Shown here one piece after another: positions 1-8,578 of a stretch of 62,384 nt of DNA. Positions within the stretch are counted from its first letter, which is position 1. Each line of letters starts with the position of its first letter. The DNA is from an uncultured Lachnospiraceae bacterium. GTDB lineage: Bacteria > Bacillota_A > Clostridia > Lachnospirales > Lachnospiraceae. Made by a program: the position numbers and the translations under genes. The stretch is taken from contig CAJUMT010000002.1 in NCBI GenBank assembly GCA_910587495.1, positions 1 to 62,384 on the forward strand. Direction: 5' to 3'. Under the pieces are notes generated by a model that made no database searches, had not been told where the DNA came from, and saw only the letters and a list, made by a program, of their open reading frames with translations.

Positions 1-1
1 C

Positions 2-1963
2 TTGCAGGCTGAAAAAGATAAGTTGTTAGAAAAGGTAAATGAGGAAGATCTGAAAGCTCGTATGGCTGCTGAGATTCAAGTAAAGAGAGACGAGTTTGAC
101 GATGATGAAGCATATAATGCTGCACTTAAGGATAAAGCAGATGAGATAAAACGAGACGGTAATGCAGATAAGATAATAAAAGATGATATTAAATCCCGCA
201 CAAGCCAGGGAGAGATGTCAGATGAAGAATATGAAAAAAAGATTGATGGCATTTTTGAAGAGAAGGTTGCGGCAGCGAAATATGAAGAGATTAAAGATGA
301 ATTCCAGGGTCTTGTAAATAAAAAGTATGCTGACGATAAGGCCGCTGCTATTCAAGAAGCTCATGGCAATGGCAAATATGATGAAAAGCTCAGAGATGCA
401 GAAAAAGTGGCAAGAGAAGCCGCTGTTGCGACAGAGAAGGAAAAGGCTAAGTATGACGCTGCGCAGGACGCAAAGATGCTTATCATGCAGGATCGCTTGC
501 AGAGCCGCCTGGACAAAGCTTTTGGTAAAGGCAAAATAAAAGTAGAACTAGATAAGGATAAAGATGGAATTTTATCTTTTAAAACGGTAAACAATGATGG
601 CAGCGACAGTAATGTCAGCTTATCCATCACCGCAGGCAGTAGCGGAGGTGATACACTGAAGCAAATGGGTATCATAGCCGGGGAGTCTAATAAGATCAAC
701 CTGAATGGAAGCCTGGATAAGAATAAGGAGGCATTTGGTCTTACAAGCGAAGAACTTGAAGATCTTGTAAAAGATGGCCTTACAATCAACGGCGTAAAGA
801 TTGACATTGACAAAGACAGCTCAATCGGCAGTATCCTGTCTAAGATCAACGCCTCCGATGCCGGAGTAAAGGCGACTTACATAGAGTCCACAGGTCAGTT
901 TATGCTGGTGGCGGATGAGATGGGTTCCTGCAGGACGATTGATCTGGGCGATGAAAACAGCCTGGCTTTTAAGATTTTTGGCAGCAAAATTTCAGAGAAT
1001 TCCCAGGATGGCAAGGACGCGATCATCGACGTCAGCTACGGCAACGGTATGACCGTGACCATGAACCCGTCTTCCAATACTTTTAACCTGGAAGGCCTGA
1101 CCGTCACAGTCAGCGGCGTGTTTGGCGGTGATTGGAAAGATACTGGAAAAACTGATGCGGATGGAAATAAAATTCAAGAATGGCAAGCCGACACCTCCGA
1201 GCGCGTCTCCTTCTCGGCTGCGGCAGACGTGGACGCTGTTACGGAGAAGGTGAAGACTTTCTTCGAGGATTACAACAAGCTTGTCACGGAAGTTTATAAT
1301 CAGCTTACCACCCGCTCGGACAGCTCCTACGGTCCTCTGACTGACGAGCAGAAAGCGGAGATGAGCGAGACTTCCATTGAAAACTGGGAGACGAAGGCAA
1401 AGCAGGGCATCCTGTACAACGACTCCGTGATTCGCGACCTGAACTCTACGCTGGAAGGTTTCCTGACGCAGCTGATGGGCAGCGGGATCAAGTACCAGGA
1501 TCTGGAGAAGATCGGTATTACCTATGACGAGAGCTGGGGTGGCGGCGCTTCGACCATCGTATTTAACGAGTCAAAATTCCGTTCTGCCATGGAGACAGAG
1601 CCGGAACTGGTATCCGATATCTTTACTGGTACTGGCAAGACAGGCGGCGTAGGTCTGGCTAAGACCGTTGAAAATATGTTTACGCCGTATGCGACCCGTA
1701 TCGCATCCAAGAACCGCGGTTCCGGCAGTGACAAAGGCTCTTACGGTCGCCTGATTGAGGAAGCAGGTTCGGAGAAAGTGCCGACTTCGGTCATGAATAA
1801 CTTTATCTATGATCAGATTAAAGAGATGAATAAGAAGATTGAGACCTTGCAGGCGCAGTTAAAGACGAAACAGGAGCGTTATATTAAGCAGTTTACCAGT
1901 ATGGAGACACTGATCAACCAGTATAACAGCCAGTCCAGTTACCTTTCCAATATCTCTGGCTAA
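2..1963 (+). CDS. fliD: Flagellar hook-associated protein 2 (filament cap FliD), 5'-partial
   Basis: This is the filament cap, which sits at the tip of the growing flagellum and helps flagellin subunits fold into place. The reading frame is open at the left window edge, so the N-terminal FliD_N region lies outside. What is visible is 653 residues. Residues 1 to about 185 are highly charged, Lys/Glu/Asp/Ala-rich and helical-looking. A beta-rich region follows that includes a hook-IN-like stretch (LTINGVKIDI ... VKATYIEST, about 258-305). The C-terminal half is a good FliD_C domain, with a DYNKLVTEVYNQL helix, the ENWETKAKQGILYND signature near residue 460 and a coiled-coil tail (KKIETLQAQLKTKQERY). 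Family members are usually about 450-550 aa in total, so this one is long because of the helical insert. fliS starts 60 bases downstream. The assignment rests on the C-terminal half and the neighbours. Confidence 0.93.
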   Translation: MQAEKDKLLEKVNEEDLKARMAAEIQVKRDEFDDDEAYNAALKDKADEIKRDGNADKIIKDDIKSRTSQGEMSDEEYEKKIDGIFEEKVAAAKYEEIKDEFQGLVNKKYADDKAAAIQEAHGNGKYDEKLRDAEKVAREAAVATEKEKAKYDAAQDAKMLIMQDRLQSRLDKAFGKGKIKVELDKDKDGILSFKTVNNDGSDSNVSLSITAGSSGGDTLKQMGIIAGESNKINLNGSLDKNKEAFGLTSEELEDLVKDGLTINGVKIDIDKDSSIGSILSKINASDAGVKATYIESTGQFMLVADEMGSCRTIDLGDENSLAFKIFGSKISENSQDGKDAIIDVSYGNGMTVTMNPSSNTFNLEGLTVTVSGVFGGDWKDTGKTDADGNKIQEWQADTSERVSFSAAADVDAVTEKVKTFFEDYNKLVTEVYNQLTTRSDSSYGPLTDEQKAEMSETSIENWETKAKQGILYNDSVIRDLNSTLEGFLTQLMGSGIKYQDLEKIGITYDESWGGGASTIVFNESKFRSAMETEPELVSDIFTGTGKTGGVGLAKTVENMFTPYATRIASKNRGSGSDKGSYGRLIEEAGSEKVPTSVMNNFIYDQIKEMNKKIETLQAQLKTKQERYIKQFTSMETLINQYNSQSSYLSNISG

Positions 1964-2023
1964 GAACAGTAATAAAGTCTAAAACTACAAATAAAAGCGG
2001 AACTAAATGCAGAAAGGGATCAA

Positions 2024-2428
2024 ATGAACGGATACAGCCAATACAAAGAAAAAAGCATATACTCCATGTCGGGTCCGGAACTTTTACTGCTCCTGTTCGA
2101 CGAGGCGATCAAGCGCCTGACGCGTGCGGAACACAGCCTGGAGGACAAAAATTATGACGATTTTGAGGATTGTCTGCAGCGGACGTCCAAGATTGTCCGA
2201 TATCTGACAGATATCCTGGATATGAGTTATCCGATCAGCCGTGACCTGCGGCGTATTTATGTGTATCTTGTCTATGACATCAGTATTGTCAGCGCCGGAA
2301 GAGAGCGCAGAAAGGATGAGATCGGACGTATCCGGCATATCCTTTCTGAGCTGCGGGAAGCCTTTGACGGTGCCAGCAGGCAGGTGAACGATATGCATAT
2401 TGTAATACCAAGAGAAGTAAGGGGATAA
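2024..2428 (+). CDS. fliS: Flagellar export chaperone FliS
   Basis: Cytosolic chaperone that binds the C-terminus of flagellin and keeps it from polymerising before export through the flagellar type III apparatus. The 134-aa product begins with the family's Tyr-rich N-terminus (GYSQYKEKSIYSMSGPELLLLLFDEAIKRL, residues 2-31). It continues as an all-helical protein with the typical ISRDLRRIYVYLV helix near residue 71. Length is normal for FliS. An AAAGGGA ribosome site precedes the ATG. The gene lies between fliD and a FliT-like gene, as in many Firmicutes, and is probably co-transcribed with both. Confidence 0.95.
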   Translation: MNGYSQYKEKSIYSMSGPELLLLLFDEAIKRLTRAEHSLEDKNYDDFEDCLQRTSKIVRYLTDILDMSYPISRDLRRIYVYLVYDISIVSAGRERRKDEIGRIRHILSELREAFDGASRQVNDMHIVIPREVRG

Positions 2429-2432
2429 ATAT

Positions 2433-2846
2433 ATGGCACAGACAAAGCTGGATATGACAAAAGTCATGATTCTCCTTCAGAGACGGCGCAATGTAATCTG
2501 GGAAGTCAGCAGGCTGACTTCCCAGTTAGAAGAAGCGATGGCACGGAACGATGAAGTATCCATCGCCATGACGCTGGAAATGCGGGCGGAAGAGATGGCG
2601 AAAATTGACGAATGTACGGAAGAAATCTGGCAGTTGGCTGGAGCCGACCAGGAGGCGCGGAGGAAACTGCGCCTCCTGATGACGTCTAAGCCCGAGGAAG
2701 CTGCGCCTGAGACGCCAGAGGAAAAAAAGATTTATGAGATCCGGCAGAATACACAGCATCTTCTGGATGAACTGCGCGTCGTAGATGAGAGACTGAACCG
2801 GAAAGTGACCGGGGACAGATCATTTTATGGGGCCAAGAGCCGGTGA
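2433..2846 (+). CDS. Small helical protein in the FliT position (putative FliD chaperone)
   Basis: A 137-aa, charged, predominantly helical protein that starts 4 bases after fliS and so is translationally linked to it. No strong family signature is visible. The composition (long Glu/Arg-rich helices, a short Pro/Glu linker KPEEAAPETPEEKK near residues 90-104, and a basic tail) fits a flagellar chaperone of the FliT/FlgN type. The position directly after fliD-fliS is where fliT sits in Bacillus and many Clostridia. If it is FliT, it would hold the cap protein FliD before export. That role is inferred from context; the sequence itself shows only a small alpha-helical cytosolic protein. Confidence 0.6.
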   Translation: MAQTKLDMTKVMILLQRRRNVIWEVSRLTSQLEEAMARNDEVSIAMTLEMRAEEMAKIDECTEEIWQLAGADQEARRKLRLLMTSKPEEAAPETPEEKKIYEIRQNTQHLLDELRVVDERLNRKVTGDRSFYGAKSR

Positions 2847-2861
2847 GAGGAAGCCTGACGT

Positions 2862-4034
2862 ATGAATCAATTATTGCTTGACGGACATTCTCTGGTGGGG
2901 ATTGTGTCGTCGATTATCCGCCAAACAGAGCTGCATGTGGCTTATAACCGCATGGACTGGGAGAGGATTTACCGTATTGCGGACTACCATAAAGTCGCCA
3001 ACATTGTCTATCTGGGAATTCTTGGCTACAGAGAATCAGTGCCGCCGAAATGGCAGGAGCGTTTTTTTACGCGTTATCAGGAATCTTTACTGTATGGGGA
3101 GCATTATAAAAGCGCCATAAATGAAATGCTTACATGGCTGGATACCCGTAATATTTCCTGTACGGTACTCCTTTCCGAAACTGTGCGCGAACTTTACTCT
3201 ATTGCGGAAGCGGCGGATACGGCTCCTTTGCAGATCTGTCTGGACGAGAAGAACTATACGCTGGTCAAGGGATATTTAATTGATCTGGGGTATGAGACCT
3301 ATCAGAATTATGACGGGCAGGGAGAGTGCTTAAAGAGAGAGCAGGGGATTGCGGTTACGCTGTATCATAAGTTCCCGTTCAGAGCCGTCAAATATGCCCG
3401 CGGCATGCAGAAGATATTGGAATCCGCCTGTATACGGGAGCCTTACAAATATGTCCGTATGCTGCCGATGGAAAGTGAATTTATCTATCGTATGGCGGCG
3501 GCGGCCTATCGTTATGCGACGGACGAGCTGACTATGCGCGAGGTGCTGGATCTGCAGCTTTGCCATCGAGCGTGGAGAGACCAGATCCGCATGGACGTGG
3601 TATCTAAGCGTCTGGCAGAATATGAGATAGACGAGCTGGCGGAGAAGATCTTAAGGTTTTCCTATATGTGGTTTGGCGACAGAAAAGACACCTATTATGA
3701 TCATCTGCCGGAGGATATGTCTCCGTATGATGTGTTGGAAGAGCGTTTGCTGACACGAGGCATGATTAATCATGAGACGGACGAACAGGCTTTGAAGCTG
3801 GAAAAATTGGTCAGAAAAGAGCTTGACAAAGAAAGACGCGAAGAGAAGAGACAACAGCGCAAAGAGCGTTCCAAAGAACGGTGGGACCGTTGGATGAGAA
3901 AATTAAGATGGGCTTTTCCGGATTTTCATTATATGGCATCCATCTATCCGTCTGTGGAGCGGTTTCCGCCTGCGCTTCCGGTATTTTGGGTGATCCGCGG
4001 CGCAAGGCTTCTTGTAAGGGCATTTAAAAGTTAA
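2862..4034 (+). CDS. Nucleotidyltransferase-family protein (NTP_transf_5-like), probably catalytically altered
   Basis: A 390-aa protein resembling the uncharacterised nucleotidyltransferase family (Pfam NTP_transf_5). It has a helical N-terminal part, a central region in which family members carry the Lys/Asp nucleotide-transfer site, a helical part with conserved Tyr/Arg (YRMAAAAYRYATDELTMREVLDLQLC, split at residues about 208-233), and a basic C-terminal tail rich in Arg/Glu/Lys (residues about 315-345). The central region here reads CTVLLSETVRELY ... TAPLQICLDEKNY. I do not see the usual RxxxDiDl acidic motif, so catalysis may be lost. It follows the FliT-like gene by 15 bases and is the last gene before a terminator. 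The link to flagella is positional only. Confidence 0.6.
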   Translation: MNQLLLDGHSLVGIVSSIIRQTELHVAYNRMDWERIYRIADYHKVANIVYLGILGYRESVPPKWQERFFTRYQESLLYGEHYKSAINEMLTWLDTRNISCTVLLSETVRELYSIAEAADTAPLQICLDEKNYTLVKGYLIDLGYETYQNYDGQGECLKREQGIAVTLYHKFPFRAVKYARGMQKILESACIREPYKYVRMLPMESEFIYRMAAAAYRYATDELTMREVLDLQLCHRAWRDQIRMDVVSKRLAEYEIDELAEKILRFSYMWFGDRKDTYYDHLPEDMSPYDVLEERLLTRGMINHETDEQALKLEKLVRKELDKERREEKRQQRKERSKERWDRWMRKLRWAFPDFHYMASIYPSVERFPPALPVFWVIRGARLLVRAFKS

Positions 4035-4040
4035 AGATGA

Positions 4041-4087
4041 AAAAAGATCCCTGCAATCAGGAAATATTCGATTGCAGGGAATTTTTA
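4041..4087. terminator. Bidirectional intrinsic terminator between convergent operons
   Basis: A perfect 11-bp inverted repeat (TCCCTGCAATC at 4048-4058 and GATTGCAGGGA at 4070-4080) with an 11-base loop. An A-run lies on its left (4041-4045) and a T-run on its right (4082-4086), so it can act in both directions. It lies between the end of the fliD operon and the end of csrA. Confidence 0.9.
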
Positions 4088-4090
4088 AAC

Positions 4091-4342
4091 TTATTCTTCA
4101 GTCTTCTCGGCGTTATGCTTATGACTGAATAAAGATTTGAGCTTCAGCACAGAATCCATACTGGGTGCGGAAGCGGTTTTATTGCTTTGCTCCGCTTCGG
4201 ACAGTTCTTCCCGCAGGATAGAGATCTGCTTAGGCGCATCAATCGCTAAACGAACGCCGTCGCCTGCGCACTCAATGATCGTAATACGGATGTTATCGCC
4301 AATGAGAAGGCTTTCATTTTTTTTACGTCGAAGTATCAGCAT
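4091..4342 (-). CDS. csrA: Carbon storage regulator CsrA with C-terminal extension
   Basis: RNA-binding post-transcriptional regulator. In flagellated Firmicutes it represses translation of flagellin mRNA until the antagonist FliW captures it. The start is the ATG at 4342 (MLILRRKKNESLLIGD), preceded by GGAGAG at a good distance; a longer in-frame reading to 4411 runs into fliW and is not supported. The first 55 or so residues are a complete CsrA fold: MLILRRK, LLIGDNIRITI, and VRLAIDAPKQISILREEL. A further roughly 28 residues, Ser/Lys/His-rich (MDSVLKLKSLFSHKHNAEK), extend beyond the compact E. coli protein, giving 83 aa. It starts 5 bases after the fliW stop, so the two are coupled. Confidence 0.95.
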   Translation of the reverse strand: MLILRRKKNESLLIGDNIRITIIECAGDGVRLAIDAPKQISILREELSEAEQSNKTASAPSMDSVLKLKSLFSHKHNAEKTEE

Positions 4343-4347
4343 ATTGA

Positions 4348-4812
4348 TCACTCTCCATTTCCAGTGCGCGTATCGGCGATGGACGGAAATGAACGCAGCG
4401 CATGGCGGCACTCATAACGGGAATTTTCCAGAATCACCTGGATTCCGCAGCGCGTTTCGGGGTTGATGACCAGAGGACATTTTAAGTTTACTGTATTGTC
4501 CAGATAGTCACTGTGTACGACACAGATTGCATAATAGGAGAGATCTCCATGGTCGCCTGTGTTCAGGAAAGAAAGCTCTTCCGGTGTCAGCGCAGGTGCA
4601 TAATCCGGACAGAGGAAATAAGGATTTACAAGTACAAACCCCACTTCCGGGTTATCCACGGACAGCATCAGGAGCATCGAATCATCTCCCTCGTCGTCAA
4701 GGCTCAGAAACAGGTAGCGTTTTAAATCGGGGAAGCCGAACAGGCCGTCGGGAAACAGGATCAGGTTGTCTTCTTCGTATTCCACTACACCATAATCAGT
4801 TTCTATCGTCAT
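4348..4812 (-). CDS. fliW: Flagellar assembly factor FliW (CsrA antagonist)
   Basis: FliW binds flagellin or CsrA in a partner switch. When flagellin is exported, free FliW sequesters CsrA and flagellin translation resumes. The 154-aa product has the family's N-terminal strand pattern (YGVVEYEEDNLILFPDGLFGF, split at residues 7-27), the central FLVLV-type core (VGFVLVNPYFLCPDY), and PLVINPETRCGIQVIL towards the end. TAGGAG precedes the ATG. It is followed immediately by csrA and preceded by the yviE-position gene, matching the conserved late-flagellar order. Confidence 0.95.
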   Translation of the reverse strand: MTIETDYGVVEYEEDNLILFPDGLFGFPDLKRYLFLSLDDEGDDSMLLMLSVDNPEVGFVLVNPYFLCPDYAPALTPEELSFLNTGDHGDLSYYAICVVHSDYLDNTVNLKCPLVINPETRCGIQVILENSRYECRHALRSFPSIADTRTGNGE

Positions 4813-4824
4813 ATATAAGCACTC

Positions 4825-5424
4825 CTATGTGAATAGATTGATAGCTCCGCCGCGCTGTGGTTCGCGGGGAGGCACATAATTGAAATCACCCAGATATTCA
4901 AAATGTAATTCCGGGCGCTGGGTGATGATTGTCATCATCATAGGCGGAAGGTAGGTAAGATCTCCTTTGGCTACTTTCATTTCAAAAGCGCCGCGCTCCG
5001 CAGAATAAGTAGAGCGTGTCTCGGCGGATATGCTGCGGGTGTTGACCTGCGCAGGCGCCGCAGCTGCTACATAAGCGGTATCTGCATTGCTTGCTGCCGC
5101 AGCCATATTCGCTGCATCTACAACTGTGGACGGATTTGGGTTAGTCTGTGGGGCGGAGGGTTGTGCCTGATGGAAGGCTGCCTGCCGCCTGCTGATATTC
5201 TGTCCCTGCGGAGGGGGGGCCGCCTGCTTGGAAAATGTCCGATTAATCTTCGTAATATCCTGAACCGGCACGGAATTTCTGCCGGCGCTGCGGTGAAAAG
5301 ACATCTGCCGCGCCAGCGCCTTCCTCCTCTCAAGCGCCACAGAATCCGAGCTGACCAGACGGGCATTTTGTGTATAACGAACCATCTGCATGGGTACGGA
5401 TGTGATTTTTATAAGTTGTTCCAT
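4825..5424 (-). CDS. Uncharacterised protein in the yviE (DUF6470) position between flgL and fliW
   Basis: A 199-aa protein with a short conserved-looking N-terminus (MEQLIKITSVPMQMVRYTQN), a basic stretch, a low-complexity Ala/Pro/Gln/Asn-rich middle (residues about 65-130), and a compact C-terminal part with MKVAKGDLTYLPPMMMTI and a Tyr/Pro-rich end. The position between flgL and fliW is that of B. subtilis yviE (DUF6470), and the beginning and end are compatible with a diverged member. AGGAGG precedes the ATG. No signal peptide or membrane segment is visible. Function is unknown; the location implies a late flagellar role. Confidence 0.6.
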   Translation of the reverse strand: MEQLIKITSVPMQMVRYTQNARLVSSDSVALERRKALARQMSFHRSAGRNSVPVQDITKINRTFSKQAAPPPQGQNISRRQAAFHQAQPSAPQTNPNPSTVVDAANMAAAASNADTAYVAAAAPAQVNTRSISAETRSTYSAERGAFEMKVAKGDLTYLPPMMMTIITQRPELHFEYLGDFNYVPPREPQRGGAINLFT

Positions 5425-5456
5425 AAAAGCGCCTCCTAATTATCGGCTGTTGTTAT

Positions 5457-6596
5457 TTATCTTACGAAATCGAACAAAGAATTATTCATCAGTTTGGAAC
5501 CTACCTGAAGGGCAGCGTTGTAAGCGTATTGATTGTTGAACATTTCCAGGATTGATTCATAAGGATCTGCACCCAGGACATTTGTATACTGCTCGGTCAG
5601 AGAATCCTGCAGGTCTTTCAACTTCAGGTCGAGATTCCCCAGCAGGTTGTATTTGTTGCCCAGGTCGGAGTAAAAAGTACTGGTTGTATGCCCGGTTTCC
5701 GGGATTTTTGAGAGTACCTCCCCCAGACGGTCGAACATGTCGGAGTCTGTCCCGTCCAGGAAATCATTGACTTCCCATACCGCCTTGGCAGTCAGTCCTA
5801 AGGGGCCGTCGGACAGTTTTTCCATAATATAGTCCATATCGATCTTGTTCTGGCTGCCGGGAGCCTGAGAGGAAATCATGGCGTCGGACGTGATGCCCGT
5901 CAGTACATTCATGCCTCCGGTGTAAGTATCAAGAAGCGTATCCCGGTCGCGGATATCTCCGTAACCTAAATCCATAAGGCCGCGCTCGGACATGGCACGG
6001 ATTAAATCCGCTTCTGTGCCGGTGCTTTCAGCAGTATTAAACTCGAACTTATACCCCCCGTCGGTTTGCCTGGTAAGATCCATAACGAAAGTTTTCGGCG
6101 ATGTATCTCCCGGGAAAGTATGGTTATAGGTCAGTGTCTTGCCGTCCGAACTCAGCGCAAAAGGCGGGGTGGATATATCGTTGCCGCCGTAGACATAATA
6201 ATCCTGATACTGTGCATTCAGGTCGTTGACCATTGTGTGTTCATACTGGAGCAGCGCGTCGCGGATCGTCGCGTCCGCGTAGTCTGTGGTCGTCGCGTTT
6301 CTTGCGTGAAGGACTTCTTTCTGTACTTTGTTGACAAGCGTACTGTGGATATCACGCACGCCTAATTCCTGCTGGTAGAGGCGGTTCTTCACATCCTCGA
6401 TCAGGTTGTCTTTGCTTAAAATCTCCAGATACTGATCGTCGATTTCCTTGCCTCTGTAGTAGGAAAGAGGGCTTTCCGCGGCGGATTCATAGGCCTTTTG
6501 GCTGGAAATCTTGTTAAAGGATTTGTTCAGGTTCGCGTGTACAGTGTTCACCTGGCTTGTATAGTTTCTATATGTGGATGCATTGGTTACTCGCAT
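5457..6596 (-). CDS. flgL: Flagellar hook-filament junction protein FlgL (HAP3)
   Basis: Second junction protein joining hook and filament, exported by the flagellar type III apparatus. The 379-aa sequence has the flagellin-like N-terminal helices (MRVTNASTYRNYTSQVNTVH, NKISSQKAYESAAESPLSYYRG) and the matching C-terminal helix (VLGADPYESILEMFNNQYAY ... LMNNSLFDFVR), with a variable middle that includes DYYVYGGNDISTPPF, typical of FlgL. AGGAGG precedes the ATG. It follows flgK by 33 bases in the same operon. Length and layout are normal for Clostridia. Confidence 0.93.
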   Translation of the reverse strand: MRVTNASTYRNYTSQVNTVHANLNKSFNKISSQKAYESAAESPLSYYRGKEIDDQYLEILSKDNLIEDVKNRLYQQELGVRDIHSTLVNKVQKEVLHARNATTTDYADATIRDALLQYEHTMVNDLNAQYQDYYVYGGNDISTPPFALSSDGKTLTYNHTFPGDTSPKTFVMDLTRQTDGGYKFEFNTAESTGTEADLIRAMSERGLMDLGYGDIRDRDTLLDTYTGGMNVLTGITSDAMISSQAPGSQNKIDMDYIMEKLSDGPLGLTAKAVWEVNDFLDGTDSDMFDRLGEVLSKIPETGHTTSTFYSDLGNKYNLLGNLDLKLKDLQDSLTEQYTNVLGADPYESILEMFNNQYAYNAALQVGSKLMNNSLFDFVR

Positions 6597-6629
6597 AATG
6601 AAAGGACCTCCTGTCTAAACTCTAATCAT

Positions 6630-8477
6630 TTATCTTCCGCAGACGCCGGTGCTGTTAATGAGGACATTCAGCACTTCGTCCAGAGCCGTCATCAGACGGG
6701 ACGACGCGTTGTAAGCCGCCTGGTACATCATCATATTGGACGCTTCTTCATCCAGGCTGACGCCGGATACGGAATCCCTGGAATTTTGAACCGCGTTCAA
6801 TACAGTCACATTATTTTTTAAGAGGTATGTATTGCTGTAAGAATCATTGGCCAGTGTTGTGGATATATTGTTCATAAAATCCGCGAACGTATTATCCTTA
6901 AGATCCGGATTTGCAGACCCCATGGAGGTGGTTCCGGTGGTCGTATTGCTGAAAGGATAGGTGGTGACCATGGCTTCCATCATGTTCAGCAAAGTATCGG
7001 TAGGATTCTCGCCTGCGGTGCTGACGCCGACCGTGCCGTTGACCCAGTTGACATTAAGGCCGATGTTGCCGGCGGTGATGTCGTCACGGCTATTGTCGCC
7101 TTTATTGGCCAGCAGATACCAGTCCTGTTTTTTGGTGGCCGGGTCGGGATCATTGCTGGTGCCGTAAATATTGATATTATTCATGACGTCAGCAAATCCC
7201 TTTGCGAGCTTATCGAGTTCCTGCCTGTAATATTCGTATCCCCGGATATCATTATTGTCATTGACATTGGCAAGGTTTTTGCCGTTGTTTTTCCAGAGCA
7301 TATCCAGGCTGGCCTGGATGGAACCGCTGGTAAGCTCCATAAAAGTGCCGGCTACTGCCTGGCCTTTATCGGTAGCAGTACCTTCGATTCCGCCGCCTGC
7401 TTTCGGGCTGAGCGTCAAAATTTCCTGCTGTTCTCCCGCATCCGCCAGGTTCTTTTTGCTTCCTGTGAATGTGATGGAGAAGTTATCCGGATAAGGCACG
7501 CCTTTGGCCGGGTCGGTGGTCGTCAGGGACAATTGCCCGTAATTTTCACTTCCGGTTCCTTCTGTTCCTTCCACCAGCGTAAGCTTGTGGCTCTGGCCGT
7601 TTTCATCCGTGTAAAGCATCTCTATCCGCAGGTCGTCCGGCCATTCTTTCCTGCCGAGGGGGTTGCCGTTTGAGTCCAGGTAAAATTCTTCTCCAGGAGC
7701 CGCTCCCGGGGTGGCATCATGTTCCGTACCGTTTGCTACGCCGTCATGGGCTCTATCTTTATAATAAGTAACCTCAATGGGAATATAGCTGGACAGCTCA
7801 TCTATCAGCAGATTCCGCTCATCCATCAGTTCCAGGCTCTGCTGGCCTAAGATCTGGTTCTGTTTGATCTGGCGGTTCAGATTTCCGATCTGCATGAGCA
7901 TATCGTTGACTTCCTGGATCGCGCCGTTTTCCGTCGTGTTTCTGCCGTCTAACTTGGTATACTCTACCCGTTCCGCTTCGGTAAGCTGCCGGTCCGCGTC
8001 ATTTAAGAGGTTCGTCAGCGCTTTCATTTTGTTGCGCAGTTCCGCTTCATAGATGGCGTCGCCGGCTTTAGAGTTGTCATGCATGGCGATCAGCACATTA
8101 TGAATATCCTTAAACGCACTGTGGATACCGGTGATGTTGGATTCGTCAAAAACCTTAGACAGCTGATCCAGGGAAGACTGTATGGAATCCGTGTATCCTG
8201 ATTTCTGCATCTGGTGGCGGTATTGGGCATCCAGATATGGGTCGCGGATCTGCGTGACCTTATCCATGCTGACGCCAAAGCCGACGATTATTTCGGATCC
8301 GTTCATATAATTGGAAACAGGGGTTCTGTAATTAATGCTGGATGTCTCAAGCGACTGCCTGGTATAGCCAGGAGTATTCATGTTGGACAGATTCTGCCCG
8401 ATGATATCCAACCGCTTCTGGTTTGCCTGCAAAGCGGAAAGCGCAGTTGAGAAACCGGCGAAAGTTGCTCTTACCAT
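6630..8477 (-). CDS. flgK: Flagellar hook-associated protein 1 (FlgK)
   Basis: First hook-filament junction protein. The 615-aa product starts with the rod/hook N-terminal signature (FSTALSALQANQKRLDIIGQ, then NLSNMNTPGYTRQ, residues about 9-41) and ends with the matching C-terminal helix (VSLDEEASNMMMYQAAYNAS). GGAGG precedes the ATG. The 101-base gap to flgN upstream contains only short imperfect hairpins. A large central region (about 250-400) with Gly/Asp-rich stretches makes it somewhat longer than the roughly 500-aa Bacillus protein, which is common in Lachnospiraceae. Confidence 0.95.
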   Translation of the reverse strand: MVRATFAGFSTALSALQANQKRLDIIGQNLSNMNTPGYTRQSLETSSINYRTPVSNYMNGSEIIVGFGVSMDKVTQIRDPYLDAQYRHQMQKSGYTDSIQSSLDQLSKVFDESNITGIHSAFKDIHNVLIAMHDNSKAGDAIYEAELRNKMKALTNLLNDADRQLTEAERVEYTKLDGRNTTENGAIQEVNDMLMQIGNLNRQIKQNQILGQQSLELMDERNLLIDELSSYIPIEVTYYKDRAHDGVANGTEHDATPGAAPGEEFYLDSNGNPLGRKEWPDDLRIEMLYTDENGQSHKLTLVEGTEGTGSENYGQLSLTTTDPAKGVPYPDNFSITFTGSKKNLADAGEQQEILTLSPKAGGGIEGTATDKGQAVAGTFMELTSGSIQASLDMLWKNNGKNLANVNDNNDIRGYEYYRQELDKLAKGFADVMNNINIYGTSNDPDPATKKQDWYLLANKGDNSRDDITAGNIGLNVNWVNGTVGVSTAGENPTDTLLNMMEAMVTTYPFSNTTTGTTSMGSANPDLKDNTFADFMNNISTTLANDSYSNTYLLKNNVTVLNAVQNSRDSVSGVSLDEEASNMMMYQAAYNASSRLMTALDEVLNVLINSTGVCGR

Positions 8478-8578
8478 ATATGTGATTCCTCCAAAAATAA
8501 GTATATGACGGCAAAAAGCCCGCCGGGACTGATACCGCCGTCTGTCAATTGTAAGTGTCTGTTGGTTCTGCTTCTATA

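Noticed and set aside
361..849. 162-aa minus-strand open frame inside fliD
   Set aside because: Ser/Leu-rich antisense shadow of the fliD coding frame with no start signals.
4342..4411. Longer CsrA starting at 4411
   Set aside because: The extra 23 residues overlap fliW, while GGAGAG precedes the ATG at 4342 that begins the canonical MLILRRK.
8479..8578. Attenuator between flgN and flgK
   Set aside because: There is a tiny CCC/GGG stem followed by CTTTTT on the minus strand, but it is too short to claim as a real terminator or attenuator.
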